Below, one piece after another: positions 54,333-62,912 of a stretch of 64,000 nucleotides of DNA. The notes below the pieces were generated by a model that was not told where the DNA came from, made no database searches, and saw only the letters and a list, made by a program, of their open reading frames with translations. Every line of letters begins with the position of its first letter. Within the stretch, counting starts at the first letter, position 1. The stretch comes from CBDDEC01 sp965226785 (GTDB lineage Bacteria > Chloroflexota > Dehalococcoidia > UBA2979). The position numbers and the translations under genes are program-made. Location of the stretch: positions 1,053,668-1,117,667 of the forward strand of contig CBDDEC010000002.1 of NCBI GenBank assembly GCA_965226785.1, given 5' to 3'.

Positions 54333-54690
54333 CTACTCGTAGCTAGACGAGGGGCCGGGCGCGAGGCGGCGCGGGCGCAGGTCGCGCGGGCGCGTGATGC
54401 GAGCGAGCAGTTGATCGACGAGGTCCTCGATGCCCGTCACCGGCCCGTCGAAGGCCGTGACCGCGCGGCCCACGGCCTGCTCGCTGTGCACGTCGCTGCC
54501 GCCGATGCCGATGCGCTGCGCGAGCTGCTCGAAGGGGCCGCCCTCGGTGTCGGCGTGATCGCGGTTGATCGTCTCGAGCGCATCGAACCACTCCTCGAAG
54601 CGATCGCGCGAGGCGTGGTGGCCGCGGAACGGGCGCATCGGGTGTGCGAGCGCCATCACCGCACCCTCGCTGCGGACGATGCTGCGTGAG
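54333..54690 (-). pseudogene. 3' stub of a PHP-domain phosphoesterase
   Basis: The tail of a PHP-fold metal phosphoesterase is visible: GAVMALAHPMRPFRGHH, FDALETINRDHAD and GIGGSDVHSEQAVG, holding two of the metal-binding His motifs. The N-terminal part is missing. The stub ends where phage-like genes begin, so the mobile segment probably replaced it. Confidence 0.7.
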
Positions 54691-54719
54691 GAGCGATCGC
54701 CGGCGAATCGCGAGTGGCT

Positions 54720-54852
54720 CATGAGGTGTGCCGCGCCGCAGGTGGCCAGGGCAATCTTGGAAGACCACGGTGACACGGCCTTCCTGTATCAACTTGCCAG
54801 CGTAGGCAGGGACCGCCTCACGGGGGAAAAGAGTGGCGAGGGCCGCCGATGA
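54720..54852 (+). pseudogene. C-terminal fragment of an unknown protein
   Basis: A frame ending VARAILEDHGDTAFLYQLAS and GEKSGEGRR runs into TGA with an ATGA overlap to the next start, which suggests real former coding. The 5' part is absent. It may be the tail of a phage gene. Confidence 0.35.
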
Positions 54853-55301
54853 CCGCCCGTGGCCGTTCCGGTGCCAATACTGTGATTACTGCTGCGCTTG
54901 CGGCGGGGAGCACTCAGGCGGAGGCAGGTCAGAAGGCCGGCGTATCGGAGCGAACGGTCCGCCGTCGGCTCAGCGACCCGGACTTCGTAATGGGGATCGA
55001 GCGTGCTCGCCTAGAGCTGCTGGATCGCTCGCTCGGGAAGATCGCGGCGGCGGCTTCGCTCGGAGTGCACACCCTCGAGTCACTGCTCGAGGCGAGATCC
55101 GAGCAGGTTCGACTTGGCGCGGCCCGAGCGCTCGTCGACTTCGCCGTTAGAACCTCTGACCGGGTCGATCAACAGCTCGGGTCCTCGGCCGAGCGCAGAT
55201 CCCCAGACCTGTCAGCCGAGGAGGCGACCGCGGCTTGGGAGGCGATCGCCGCGGTCCGCCACGAGACTCCCATACCCTCCTTCGACGAGCCGGTGACATG
55301 A
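54849..55301 (+). CDS. Helix-turn-helix protein, probable phage small terminase
   Basis: A 150-residue protein. An HTH lies at about 20-45 (AEAGQKAGVSERTVRRRLSD), followed by a helical region (about 60-120). The pattern and position, directly before a terminase ATPase-like gene with an ATGA overlap, suggest the small terminase subunit, which recognises phage DNA for packaging. The N-terminus overlaps the upstream frame. Could also be a general regulator. Confidence 0.6.
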   Translation: MTARGRSGANTVITAALAAGSTQAEAGQKAGVSERTVRRRLSDPDFVMGIERARLELLDRSLGKIAAAASLGVHTLESLLEARSEQVRLGAARALVDFAVRTSDRVDQQLGSSAERRSPDLSAEEATAAWEAIAAVRHETPIPSFDEPVT

Positions 55302-55815
55302 TCAAGTCGCGGTCGGCGAGCGCGTCCTCTTCAACGTTCCCGGTGCGACTGGAGCTCCTCGTTCACCCCGTCAGCTTTACACATTCTTCGGTCAGCTTGG
55401 CTTCCTCGTTGCGTGGCGTTCGGTAGTTGACGGCATGACCAACCCGATGGAGGCGTTCTGGCGCATCTATTCGGGCGAGATTCCCGTCGCCGTGCTCATG
55501 GGTGGGCGGGGGACGGGAAAGACCCGGAGCCTTTCAATGCTTGCGATCGCGATGACGCTGTTCCGTGACCGCTACCAAGTCGCCCATGTTGGCGCGACCC
55601 AAGCGCAGGCGATGCGGTGCTACGCCTGCGTGAGCGAGTACGTCGGGCCTGGCGCCCCCCCTGAGCGCCCAGGTGACGCGCACTCGCCTCACTGACACTC
55701 AGTTCGTGAACGGGTCTCACATCGAGGTGCTGGCTGGGACTATCAACGCTGTGTCGGGTGGGCATCCGACAATACTGTCGATGGACGAGTTCGACCTGAT
55801 TGCCGACCCGCCGGA
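55298..55815 (+). pseudogene. Large terminase ATPase, frameshifted and truncated
   Basis: The Walker A motif GGRGTGKTRSLSMLA is present, and a Walker B-like ILSMDEFDL follows. ATG 55298 leads into ERVLFNVPGATG only if one base is restored near 55305. The frame shifts again at a seven-C run (55655-55661), after YVGPGAP. After DEFDLIADPP the sequence turns into the reverse of a transposase gene, so the nuclease half is missing. Confidence 0.65.
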
Positions 55816-56448
55816 CATCCGCAGCGTTAGGTTGCTGCGCTCGACGATCGAAGTAGAGACGTGCTTGGGGTCAGGGTTCCCGAATACGGGATCGCTCCTT
55901 ACCCCGACGACGGTGGCGGGAGAGTATCGGCTGTCCGGCCCCTGCTCGGAGCCGTAGATCTTCTGGAGGATCGCGTAGTCGATCCCTCAGAGCCGAACGT
56001 TTCATCCACCGCGACGAGGTAAGGCTTGTGTCCGTCCGTTGTTAGCTGGACTCGATTGGCGAGCCGCCCAGCTACGTCGTCCATGAAGAAAACCGCGCTC
56101 ACCGTGTCCCGCATCCCCACGAGCCACGAGACGGTGAGCTTCGTGTCCGGGCAGATCGCCGTCCACGTCCACACGTCGCCGTAGCCCCAGTGGCCCTCGT
56201 GCTCGGCGGGGACGTTCTTCGCCTTCGCGTGACAGAAGGACCAGATTTCGTCTGCTTGCACACGGCGAATGTTGAGGTCTCGGACCAGCTCGTCGTGGAG
56301 GGCGCCGCAGATCGGACCGATGTCCGCGAGCAGCTTGTGCACCGTGTTCTTAGACGTGCGGGTCATGCGCGCCGTCGCGCGAATCGAGTTCCCCTCGACG
56401 AGAGCGGTGACGATTGCGGTACGACGGTCGCTGCTGAGCCGGTTTCAT
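55816..56448 (-). mobile_element. IS1 family-like transposase remnant
   Basis: Read leftward from ATG 56448 with one frame correction: LSSDRRTAIVTALVEGNSIR, TRTSKNTVHKLL, then VQADEIWSFCHAKAKNVP (first Asp), LANRVQLTTDGHKPYL (second Asp), a frameshift near 55990, YAILQKIYGSEQGP and STSIVERSNLTLRM (Glu). It stops right after the catalytic Glu, so the C-terminus is missing. It joins the terminase fragment near 55815. Confidence 0.7.
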
Positions 56449-56600
56449 AGCCTTATTATGCTTGACCGCTCACGCAATGTCAATAGGTGTAGAGCCGCAA
56501 TCTCTACAAAACGTTTAGTTTTACCCGTACACCGAACACGTCTAGCAGCGGCCTGGGTGTTGGCCGTTGCGAGTCGCTTGCTTTACACTGTGGATGCAAG

Positions 56601-56652
56601 CCCGGTCGGGACTCGTTATCACTGCTGCGGGCGGTGTGAGTCCCCGACCGGG
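56601..56652 (+). repeat. 14-bp inverted repeat before a tiny ORF
   Basis: CCCGGTCGGGACTC (56601-56614) pairs with GAGTCCCCGACCGGG (56638-56652), with one bulged base and a 23-nt loop. AGAGAGGAA then precedes an 11-codon ORF (56668-56703, MRRVQSPRRRR). It may be an attenuator, leader peptide or element end. The rest of 56449-56792 shows nothing recognisable. Confidence 0.5.
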
Positions 56653-56792
56653 AGAGAGGAACCCACCATGAGGAGGGTCCAGAGCCCCCGGCGGCGAAGG
56701 TGAGCGTCGTCGGGGCCATCACCTGCGCCGGGCGTTCAACGCGTCCGGCGTGCTCACCGTCCAATTATAGCATCGGCGAAGGTTCGAGAACC

Positions 56793-57342
56793 ATGACAAA
56801 CGCAGAAACAGGGGGGCATTGAGTACACCGCAGTCCTTGCGGACTTGAAGGCCCGACGCGAGAAGCTGAGCACCGCGATCGAAGCGATCGAGGCCATCGT
56901 CGCGACCGAGGGTGTCTCGGGTGGCACGGTGCCGTCGAACGGCGAGGTCGCTATAGATTCGTTCTTCAGCCCTGAGCACCCTCGACGCGGCGAAGTACCT
57001 GGCAAGAAGAAGAAGGTGCAGACGGCGACGGAGATCGCCTGTGCGCTCGATGCCGGTGGCCTGACCCACCGCTCGAAGGACCTCGCCGCGACCGTCTACA
57101 CGACGCTCAAGCGCGACGAGGACCGCGGCGGTCGTGTCGTCAAGGTGGACAAGGCATGGGGTCTCTCGGCGTGGTATCCGGGACGCCCTAAGAAGCTATC
57201 GGAGGCCGGGGCAGCGGCCCTACGGGCGGCGGCTGGCGAAGGTGCGATCTTGGTGCCCGACGCGGACGAAGCCGAGGCAGCGGCCGATGAGGCTACGCCG
57301 AATCCGCTCGATCGGCCCAACGTGCCTGAGCTGCCTTTCTAG
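56793..57342 (+). pseudogene. Coiled-coil plus winged-helix protein, homopolymer frameshift near the start
   Basis: The ATG at 56793 reads MTNAETGG and then hits TGA. With one G fewer in the six-G run (56811-56816) it continues as IEYTAVLADLKARREK, a helical segment, and then a winged-helix-like part (TATEIACALDAGGLTHRSKD, RVVKVDKAWGLSAWYPG) resembling HARE-HTH-type DNA-binding domains. Without the correction only a TTG at 56845 gives a start. The function is unknown; it lies in the phage-like segment. Confidence 0.55.
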
Positions 57343-57523
57343 CGATCTCCGAGCGTCGCTTCGCCGTGAGCTTCTTCGCTCTGGCGGGACCGCCCTTCCT
57401 GCCGCCGAGCCGTCCTAGCTCCACGGCGGCCGGGTTCTTGCCGTCCTCATTGGTCGCGGCATCTACAATAGCTGCGGCGATCTCGTTCTCGTCGGGGTCG
57501 GGTCTGCTTGAGCGTTTAGGCAT
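57293..57523 (-). CDS. Small basic KGG-motif protein
   Basis: A 76-residue protein: acidic first half (DPDENEIAAAIVDAATNE), then the basic repeat LGRLGGRKGGPARAKKL and RRSEIARKAAQARW. This motif is common in small DNA-binding or stress-linked bacterial proteins of unknown role. A -10-like TACACT ends six bases before the ATG, suggesting a leaderless message. It overlaps the end of the gene on the other strand by 50 bp. Confidence 0.65.
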   Translation of the reverse strand: MPKRSSRPDPDENEIAAAIVDAATNEDGKNPAAVELGRLGGRKGGPARAKKLTAKRRSEIARKAAQARWADRADSA

Positions 57524-57696
57524 ACGCTCAGTGTACACCAGCCCGGGGCATGGTCGTGCCGCAAGGAGGCATTCACAAAGGAGTTGACTAGTCTTACAAT
57601 ATCGTGGACTCCCCGCGTACGGGGGCACCCCCCGTGTAGCACCCCGAGAAGCAGCGGGAGGTGTACTGGTGGATGCCGCTGGGGGGTGGCCGGGTG

Positions 57697-58084
57697 GTGA
57701 ACGACGAACCCACAGACGAGCCGCAAGGCGGCCAGGTGACCTTCGAACTTGCGGTGGGACGGCTTAGACGATCTCCCCGTTCTAGCAGCGAACCAGTTCT
57801 TCATATCGGCGTTGCCGTTGCAAGACGGCGGCGGGTTCGTCATCTCAGTAGGCCATGTCTCGTCCCCTAGGTTGCTCGGAGACACACCTGAAGAGCGAGT
57901 AGCGCACGCTCAGACGATCAAGTCCATCCCCGTACGACCTATCATCCGCTTCTCGCTGACGCACGAGCTTGCTCAGCAGTTTCTGGAGCTGCTCGATGTA
58001 CAGATCACGATTGCTGGAGAGAATGCTGAAGAAGTGAAGGAGATAGTGGATGCCGCCAAGCAGCCCGACGCCGCCGACGACTAA
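57697..58084 (+). CDS. Unknown protein, possible frameshift near base 57752
   Basis: The region from WDGLDDLPVLAANQFFISAL to the stop at 58084 looks like real coding: about 105 residues, with FVISVGHVSSPRLLG and a helical end (ELAQQFLELLDVQITIAG). Upstream in another frame GTG 57697 begins NDEPTDEPQGGQVTFELA, and one added base near 57752 would join them. Otherwise the start would be TTG 57749. It overlaps the next gene by 35 bases. No family recognised. Confidence 0.5.
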
Positions 58085-58535
58085 GCAGTTCACACTCACT
58101 GAAGCGCAGCCCCCCTACGCCGCGGGCGCCGTCGCGAGTAGCAGTCTTAGTCGCGAAGTCGACATCCGCATCGCACCGCATGCGAGCCCGGCTCTCCTCT
58201 ACGACAAGCGCTCAGGCTACTTCAACACGCCCTCACGCGAGCGGGCTGACTGGCACAACTTTGTTACTCGCTCGGCCGCTTCCTCCCGCGATCCGCTACG
58301 CGACTGCGACTTCAGGATCGGCCTCACGTTCTTGGGCGATGGCGAGTGGCTCGCCATCGATAGTCTGGTAGGAGGCTACGGTCTGGGCGGCACCTGCGCG
58401 GCGGCAGTCGAGGATCTCGTGGGCACGCTGTTCGAGGATCGGGATCTACTCCGCGGACACAGGGACGCTCTGGCGCCGCGCCTGCGCCGCGACCTCGCTG
58501 TGCTCGACGCAGATCTCCGAGACGAGATGCGGTAG
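58050..58535 (+). CDS. HicB-like protein, putative antitoxin
   Basis: A 161-residue protein. The part around residues 95-130 (FLGDGEWLAIDSLVGGYGLG and TCAAAVEDLVGTLFE) resembles the HicB partial RNase H fold. The gene ends three bases before a HicA-like gene, which supports an antitoxin-toxin pair. No DNA-binding domain was recognised. This is a weak-homology call based on pattern and arrangement. Confidence 0.5.
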   Translation: MPPSSPTPPTTKQFTLTEAQPPYAAGAVASSSLSREVDIRIAPHASPALLYDKRSGYFNTPSRERADWHNFVTRSAASSRDPLRDCDFRIGLTFLGDGEWLAIDSLVGGYGLGGTCAAAVEDLVGTLFEDRDLLRGHRDALAPRLRRDLAVLDADLRDEMR

Positions 58536-58538
58536 GGG

Positions 58539-58832
58539 ATGCCGGTCATCAAGAACCGCGACCTCCGACGGCAGTTTGAAGCCAAGGGCGCGAGCAACCG
58601 GGGAGGCGCGAAGCACGACAAATACGTGTTCATCGTCGGTGGTGAGGTAGTGGCGCGTACGGTCATTCCTAGGGGGCGCGGAGACCTCAAGCCCCCGTTG
58701 GTCGCCGCTATCGCTGATCAGGTAGGCCTCGACTCGGGAGAGCTAGTGCAAGTAGCGAACTGCGAAATCGACAGCGCAAACCTCGCGGCTCTGCTCGTCG
58801 CTAGGCGTTCCATCGACGGTCAACGCCACTAG
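58539..58832 (+). CDS. HicA-like protein, putative mRNA interferase
   Basis: A 97-residue protein. The pattern IKNRDLRRQFEAKGASNRGG, then KHDKYVF with a central His, TVIPRGRGDLKPPLVAAIA and a C-terminal helix matches HicA toxins: a small double-stranded-RNA-binding fold whose His cleaves mRNA. The likely antitoxin is encoded just upstream, so the order is B-A rather than the usual A-B. Confidence 0.55.
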   Translation: MPVIKNRDLRRQFEAKGASNRGGAKHDKYVFIVGGEVVARTVIPRGRGDLKPPLVAAIADQVGLDSGELVQVANCEIDSANLAALLVARRSIDGQRH

Positions 58833-58952
58833 CCCTCGCCCGTCAACCTACGTATGTAAGCCCCCTAAAGAGGAGCTCCGGCCCCTTGGCTTTTCCAAAC
58901 TGACCCACTACCAGGATTCCGGCGGCAACGTGAGTTTGCTACAGTGCGAGCG

Positions 58953-59152
58953 ATGGCACTGACCTACTACGGGCGCTGCATGTTCGCGTGGACCTCGCCC
59001 GAGGGAGCACGCGCTGTGATCGATCCCTTTAGGAACCGGGATGACTGGCCATGGTTCCTTGTACCGACTCCCGCGGTGAGGCGGACGTCCCGATGGTGAC
59101 GCATGATCACTTTGATCACGCCGCCGCCAGCCTGCGCGCCTGCGTCGACTGA
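58953..59152 (+). pseudogene. MBL-fold hydrolase fragment
   Basis: ATG 58953 begins ALTYYGRCMFAWTSPEG, AVIDPFRNRDDWPWFL. A frame change near 59070 then gives EADVPMVTHDHFDHAAASL with the metallo-beta-lactamase HxHxDH motif. After about 65 codons it stops. It is an N-terminal piece of an UlaG-like protein that cannot be functional. The preceding gap 58833-58952 shows no gene. Confidence 0.65.
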
Positions 59153-59220
59153 ACCCGCCCGAGCGGTAGCAGCGCACGCCTCGTACCGGCTCGCGCGCCC
59201 AGGACAGGAGGAAGCCGGCG

Positions 59221-60193
59221 GTGACGATCGAGAAACGCACCCTGGGTCGAACCGGGTTTGCCGTGAGCGAGCTCGGCCTGGGCACCTGGCCGCTCGCCGG
59301 CGCCGGGCCGTCGAACAGTTACGGCGAGATGTCGGCATCTCAGGCGTTCTCCGTACTGGACGCGTACGTCTCGGCCGGTGGCAACCTGATCGATACGGCG
59401 CGCGTCTACAACCGCGCTGAGACCTTCATCGGCCAGTACTTGCGGCAATCGGGGAATCGTGGCCGCCTGGTGATCTCGTCGAAGACAGTAGGTGGCAGCA
59501 CCGCGGCGAACATCGACCAAATCGTCACGGATGTCGAAGCCTCGCTGCGTGAGCTGGGCACGGACTATCTCGACCTCTACTTCCTGCACTATCCCGCGGA
59601 GGAGCCCGAGCTGATCGAGGCATCGCTGGAGGCGCTGCTGCGACTCAAGGAACAGGGCAAGATCCGCGCGATCGGGGCGTCGATCAGGGGTCCGAACGTG
59701 ACCGAGGAGACGCAGGCGCTGTGCAGCGCCTACATCTCCACCGGCCACGTCGATGTGATCCAGGTGATTTACAGCATCCTCCGCCAGCAGAACCTCCGAG
59801 CAGTCGAGGAGGCGGCAGCGCGCGACGTTGGGGTGATCGTCCCGGACCGCCCTCGAGAGTGGCCTGCTGACCGGGGCGTACGCGCCCGGTCACGTATTCG
59901 CCGAGACCGACCACCGGGCCCGCTACGATCGGCAGAAGCTCGACTACGTGTTACGAGCGAGCGAGCAGCTCCGAGGCCTCGCGATCGAGCCGCCGTACGA
60001 GCATCTGGCACAGGTCGCGACGCGGTTCGCGCTAGCCGCTTCTGGGACCTCGAGTCTGATCATGGGTGCGCAGAGCGCCGCAGAGGTTGAAATGAACGTC
60101 GCGACGCTCGAACTACCGCCGCTCTCGGAACGCGTCACCGAGCAGCTGCACAAGCGTTACGGCGCGATGACTGCGCACGCCAACTTCGACTAA
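59221..60193 (+). pseudogene. Aldo/keto reductase, one-base frameshift
   Basis: Starts at GTG 59221 and reads as an aldo/keto reductase: TLGRTGFAVSELGLGTWP, catalytic Asp-Tyr in IDTARVYNRAE, Lys in VISSKTVGG, His in YFLHYPAEE. After RDVGVIV one extra C (in 59841-59843) shifts the frame. The other frame continues TALESGLLTGAYAPGHVF, then ASGTSSLIMGAQ to a TAA at 60193. The stop overlaps the next, convergent pseudogene. Confidence 0.82.
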
Positions 60194-61085
60194 CGCCCCG
60201 ACACGATCTCGAACAGCTCGACCGGCTGGTCGAAGCCCTTCAGGCTCACCTCACCGAGCGAGGAGAACTGGAACGTCTTGCCTTCGCAGAGGTCCATGAC
60301 CACCCGGCTGACCAGCACCTGCCCCGGCTCGGCTCGGTCGGCGACGCGCGCCGCCTTGATCACCGAGAGGCCGAACAGGTCATCGTCCTCGGCGATCGGT
60401 TCACCGGCGTTGAGCCTACGCGCACGCGCACCTCGCCGCCCGCCAGCTCGCGCTGGATCTGCAGCGCCGCTGTCACTGCGGCCACCGCCGAGGGGACGCT
60501 GGCCATGATGCCATCGCCGGTATGCTTCACCTCGCACCCGCCGTGGTCGGTGAAGAGGATGGTCTGGAAGCCGGGTGCAGCCCGGTCGGACAATGCGCCT
60601 TCGTCGAGGAACGGAAGGACGGCCTCGAGGACGTCATCGATCGTCTCGGTGTACCAGGGTACGTAAGGCGACCCGCCGAGCTGAACGAGACGTGCACCCT
60701 CAATGTCTGCGGCAACGTCGCGGGCCGCGCTCGGTGGTGAGTACCTGCCTTTGGCGTAGCCCACGACGAGCGCCTCGCACCGGATCGAGCGCAGCAACGG
60801 CGTCACATCCACCCCGACACCGCTATCGTACATCCGCCGGTAGTTGTCCTGGCTAATCGACTCAGCCCTGACACCGGCGTACTCACTAGGTAGATCGAGC
60901 ATCTTGAGCATGCCCTCCCAGTAAGTCGTCCAATCCCCCTCGATCATCCGCCGTCCCATCTCGAACACCGGCTCCGCCAGCAGCTCATCGATCTTCGGGA
61001 CGGTGTCCCAGAGCGCGAGCCGCCGCACTCGATCAGGGTGGCTCGCCGCGAAGCCGGGCCCTGCTAGATCGCCAAATACCTTGCC
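60190..61085 (-). pseudogene. Alpha/beta hydrolase-class III cyclase fusion, deleted and frameshifted
   Basis: The N-terminal part is a damaged alpha/beta hydrolase (FAASHPDRVRRLALWDT onward), whose nucleophile-elbow Ser is missing. It leads to a cyclase domain: TILFTD joined directly to HGGCEVKHTGDGIMAS, so about 35 residues between the two metal-site Asp segments are missing. One base is lost near 60414, so AGEPIAEDDDLFGLSV sits in another frame. Such fusions are known as adenylate cyclases in actinobacteria and Chloroflexota. Confidence 0.7.
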
Positions 61086-61189
61086 CTTGGATCGAGAGCC
61101 GGATGATCCAGGGTCACCCGACGCCTCCCTGAAAAGGACCGAGGAGATGGAGGCCGCGGCTTTGTGCCATGGAGGTGATGCTCGTCGGC

Positions 61190-61486
61190 GAGCCGGGGCA
61201 ACCGCCTTGCGCACCTCGGCGACCGCCGCGTAGTCCTGGACGCGCGTGAGCATCGTACGCGTGCGGATGACATCGTCGAGGCCGTCGCCGGCGCGCTCGA
61301 GGGGCGGTGCTCACGATCTCGTAGCAGCGTCGCGCCTGCGCCGCCGGGTCGCCGACACCAACCGTGGCCCCATCCTCACCAATCGGCGCTGTGCCGCCGA
61401 CGGCGATGAACGGTCCGACGCGCACGGCGCGCGAAGCCGATGCGTTCCTCGAACGGGCCGCCGAGCAGGATCTCCTGGCGCTTCAC
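61190..61486 (-). pseudogene. RidA/YjgF family protein, multiple frameshifts, truncated
   Basis: Pieces of a RidA-type enamine deaminase lie in three frames: KRQEILLGGPFEERIGFAR, RVGPFIAVGGTAPIGEDG and LERAGDGLDDVIRTRTMLTR, then QDYAAVAEV. At least two indels and a missing C-terminus rule out function. It runs into the hydrolase-cyclase remnant without a normal boundary. Confidence 0.7.
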
Positions 61487-61532
61487 CGCCGTCTCCCCGC
61501 TGGCCGCGCGCGACCGTTGCCGACGCCGCGCC

Positions 61533-62453
61533 TCACGGCCGCGTCGGGGCGACGGGGTAGTTCGGCAGCCCGAGGATCGCGGCGGTCTCGTCGGCGCTGG
61601 CGATCGGGCGTCCGACCTCGGAGGCGACCGTCACGGCCTCCTCGATCAGCTCGACGTTGGTCGGGGTGCGCGGGCCACCGAAGGGCTCGAGCCCGACCTG
61701 GACGTGTCCACCGCGCTCGAACGCTGCGCGCGCGAGACCGCAGCCGACCACGTCGCCACCGCCGTGCGCCGACACGAGCCACGGAAGATCGGTGCCCTCG
61801 AGCATTGCGAGGTAGGCCTCGAGGCTCGGGACCGTCGGCGGCAGCCCGAACGAGAACTCGCCGGAGCCGAAGTAGAGCTTGACCATCACGCCAGGCGGCA
61901 GCGCCCCGGCGCGGTGGTAGGCGAGCACCACGCGGAGGAAGCCCGGCTCGAAGATCGAGATGCTGACGCCGACGCCGAGGTCGCGGCAGGCGTCGAACAT
62001 GTAGCGCGCGTCGGCGAAGGTGTTCTGGTATGTGAGGTTCACCGCGCGCGGCAGACCGTTGGCGTCGAGGCCACCCACGTTTCTCGTCCCCGGGTCGACG
62101 AGGCCCATCCCGAGCACGCCGGTCGCCGCCAACGCGTGCACGTGGCCGTAGCGTTCCTCGACGTTGGTGTGGGCGCCACCGCCGGCCGTCGTCGGGTAGA
62201 GGATCGCGTTGGGCCGCTCGGCGAGGATCGCGCGCCACGCCTCCTCGTACGGCGCCGGATCGTGCGCCCCGCTGCCGCCGACCACCGGGTCGCCGGTGTG
62301 GTTGTGGACGATCGTGGCGCCGGCGTCGAGGCAGGCGATACCGTCGCGCGCCACCTCGCCCGGCGTCAGCGGCACGTGCGGCTGCGCCTCGCGCGTCTTG
62401 CCGCCGTTGAGTGCGACTTCGATGATCACCGGCTGTCCGCTGGCGTCGTTCAT
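61533..62453 (-). CDS. BKACE (DUF849) beta-keto acid cleavage enzyme
   Basis: A 306-residue TIM barrel. Family motifs are IIEVALNGGKTR, TIVHNHTGDP with metal-binding His residues, YPTTAGGG, and WLVSAHGGGD. These enzymes condense a beta-keto acid with acetyl-CoA to give acetoacetate and a new acyl-CoA, as in lysine fermentation or carnitine breakdown. ATG 62453 is preferred to a start nine bases upstream. It is an intact gene among pseudogenes. A CoA-transferase stub lies upstream. Confidence 0.87.
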   Translation of the reverse strand: MNDASGQPVIIEVALNGGKTREAQPHVPLTPGEVARDGIACLDAGATIVHNHTGDPVVGGSGAHDPAPYEEAWRAILAERPNAILYPTTAGGGAHTNVEERYGHVHALAATGVLGMGLVDPGTRNVGGLDANGLPRAVNLTYQNTFADARYMFDACRDLGVGVSISIFEPGFLRVVLAYHRAGALPPGVMVKLYFGSGEFSFGLPPTVPSLEAYLAMLEGTDLPWLVSAHGGGDVVGCGLARAAFERGGHVQVGLEPFGGPRTPTNVELIEEAVTVASEVGRPIASADETAAILGLPNYPVAPTRP

Positions 62454-62504
62454 CGCGCGCACGGTAGCGTGCGCATGGCCTCGAGGCGAGCGCGACGGCA
62501 GCGG

Positions 62505-62708
62505 CTAGGGCGCGTAGAGCACGGCGTCCGGGAACGCGCCGATGTACGCGCCCTCCTGCCGGCCGAGCCAGCGGCCCGGGTCCCCCTCGTGCGGCCGCTC
62601 CACCTTGATCACGCACGCGCCCATGTCCGAGAGCATCACGGTCGCATGCGGACCGTTCTGATAACGCGTGAAGTCGAGGACGGTGATCCCCTCGAGGGGT
62701 GCGGGCAT
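62505..62708 (-). pseudogene. 5' stub of a family III CoA-transferase
   Basis: ATG 62708 gives PAPLEGITVLDFTRYQNGP, MLSDMGACVIKVERP and GDPGRWLGRQEGAYIGAF, a normal CaiB N-terminus, but it stops after 67 codons. The start lies close to the truncated IS copy. The remaining enzyme is not in the window. Confidence 0.75.
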
Positions 62709-62726
62709 GAGGCGAACGGCATCTGA

Positions 62727-62912
62727 GGCGGGTGCTTGGTGAGTACGTCCAGCACTACAACGCGATGCGGCCGCATCGATCATCGTCGCTCGACTCTCCG
62801 GAGGGACGCTCGCCGGTGCAGCGACGCCGAGTCAGCGAGTCGTCAGCAAGCCGGTGCTAGGAGGCTTGCATCATGAGTATCGGTGGGCCGCATGAGGTTT
62901 TGCCGTCCCACG
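62727..62912 (+). mobile_element. 3' end fragment of an integrase-type IS
   Basis: About 186 bp matching 63658-63843 with a few mismatches and two single-base indels. It carries the transposase C-terminus (LGEYVQHYNAMRPH) and the element end, CCGTCCCACG. It directly abuts the second copy. Confidence 0.8.

Noticed and set aside
55655..55661. Programmed frameshift in the terminase gene
   Set aside because: The gene has another shift near its start and lacks its nuclease half, so decay or error is more likely.
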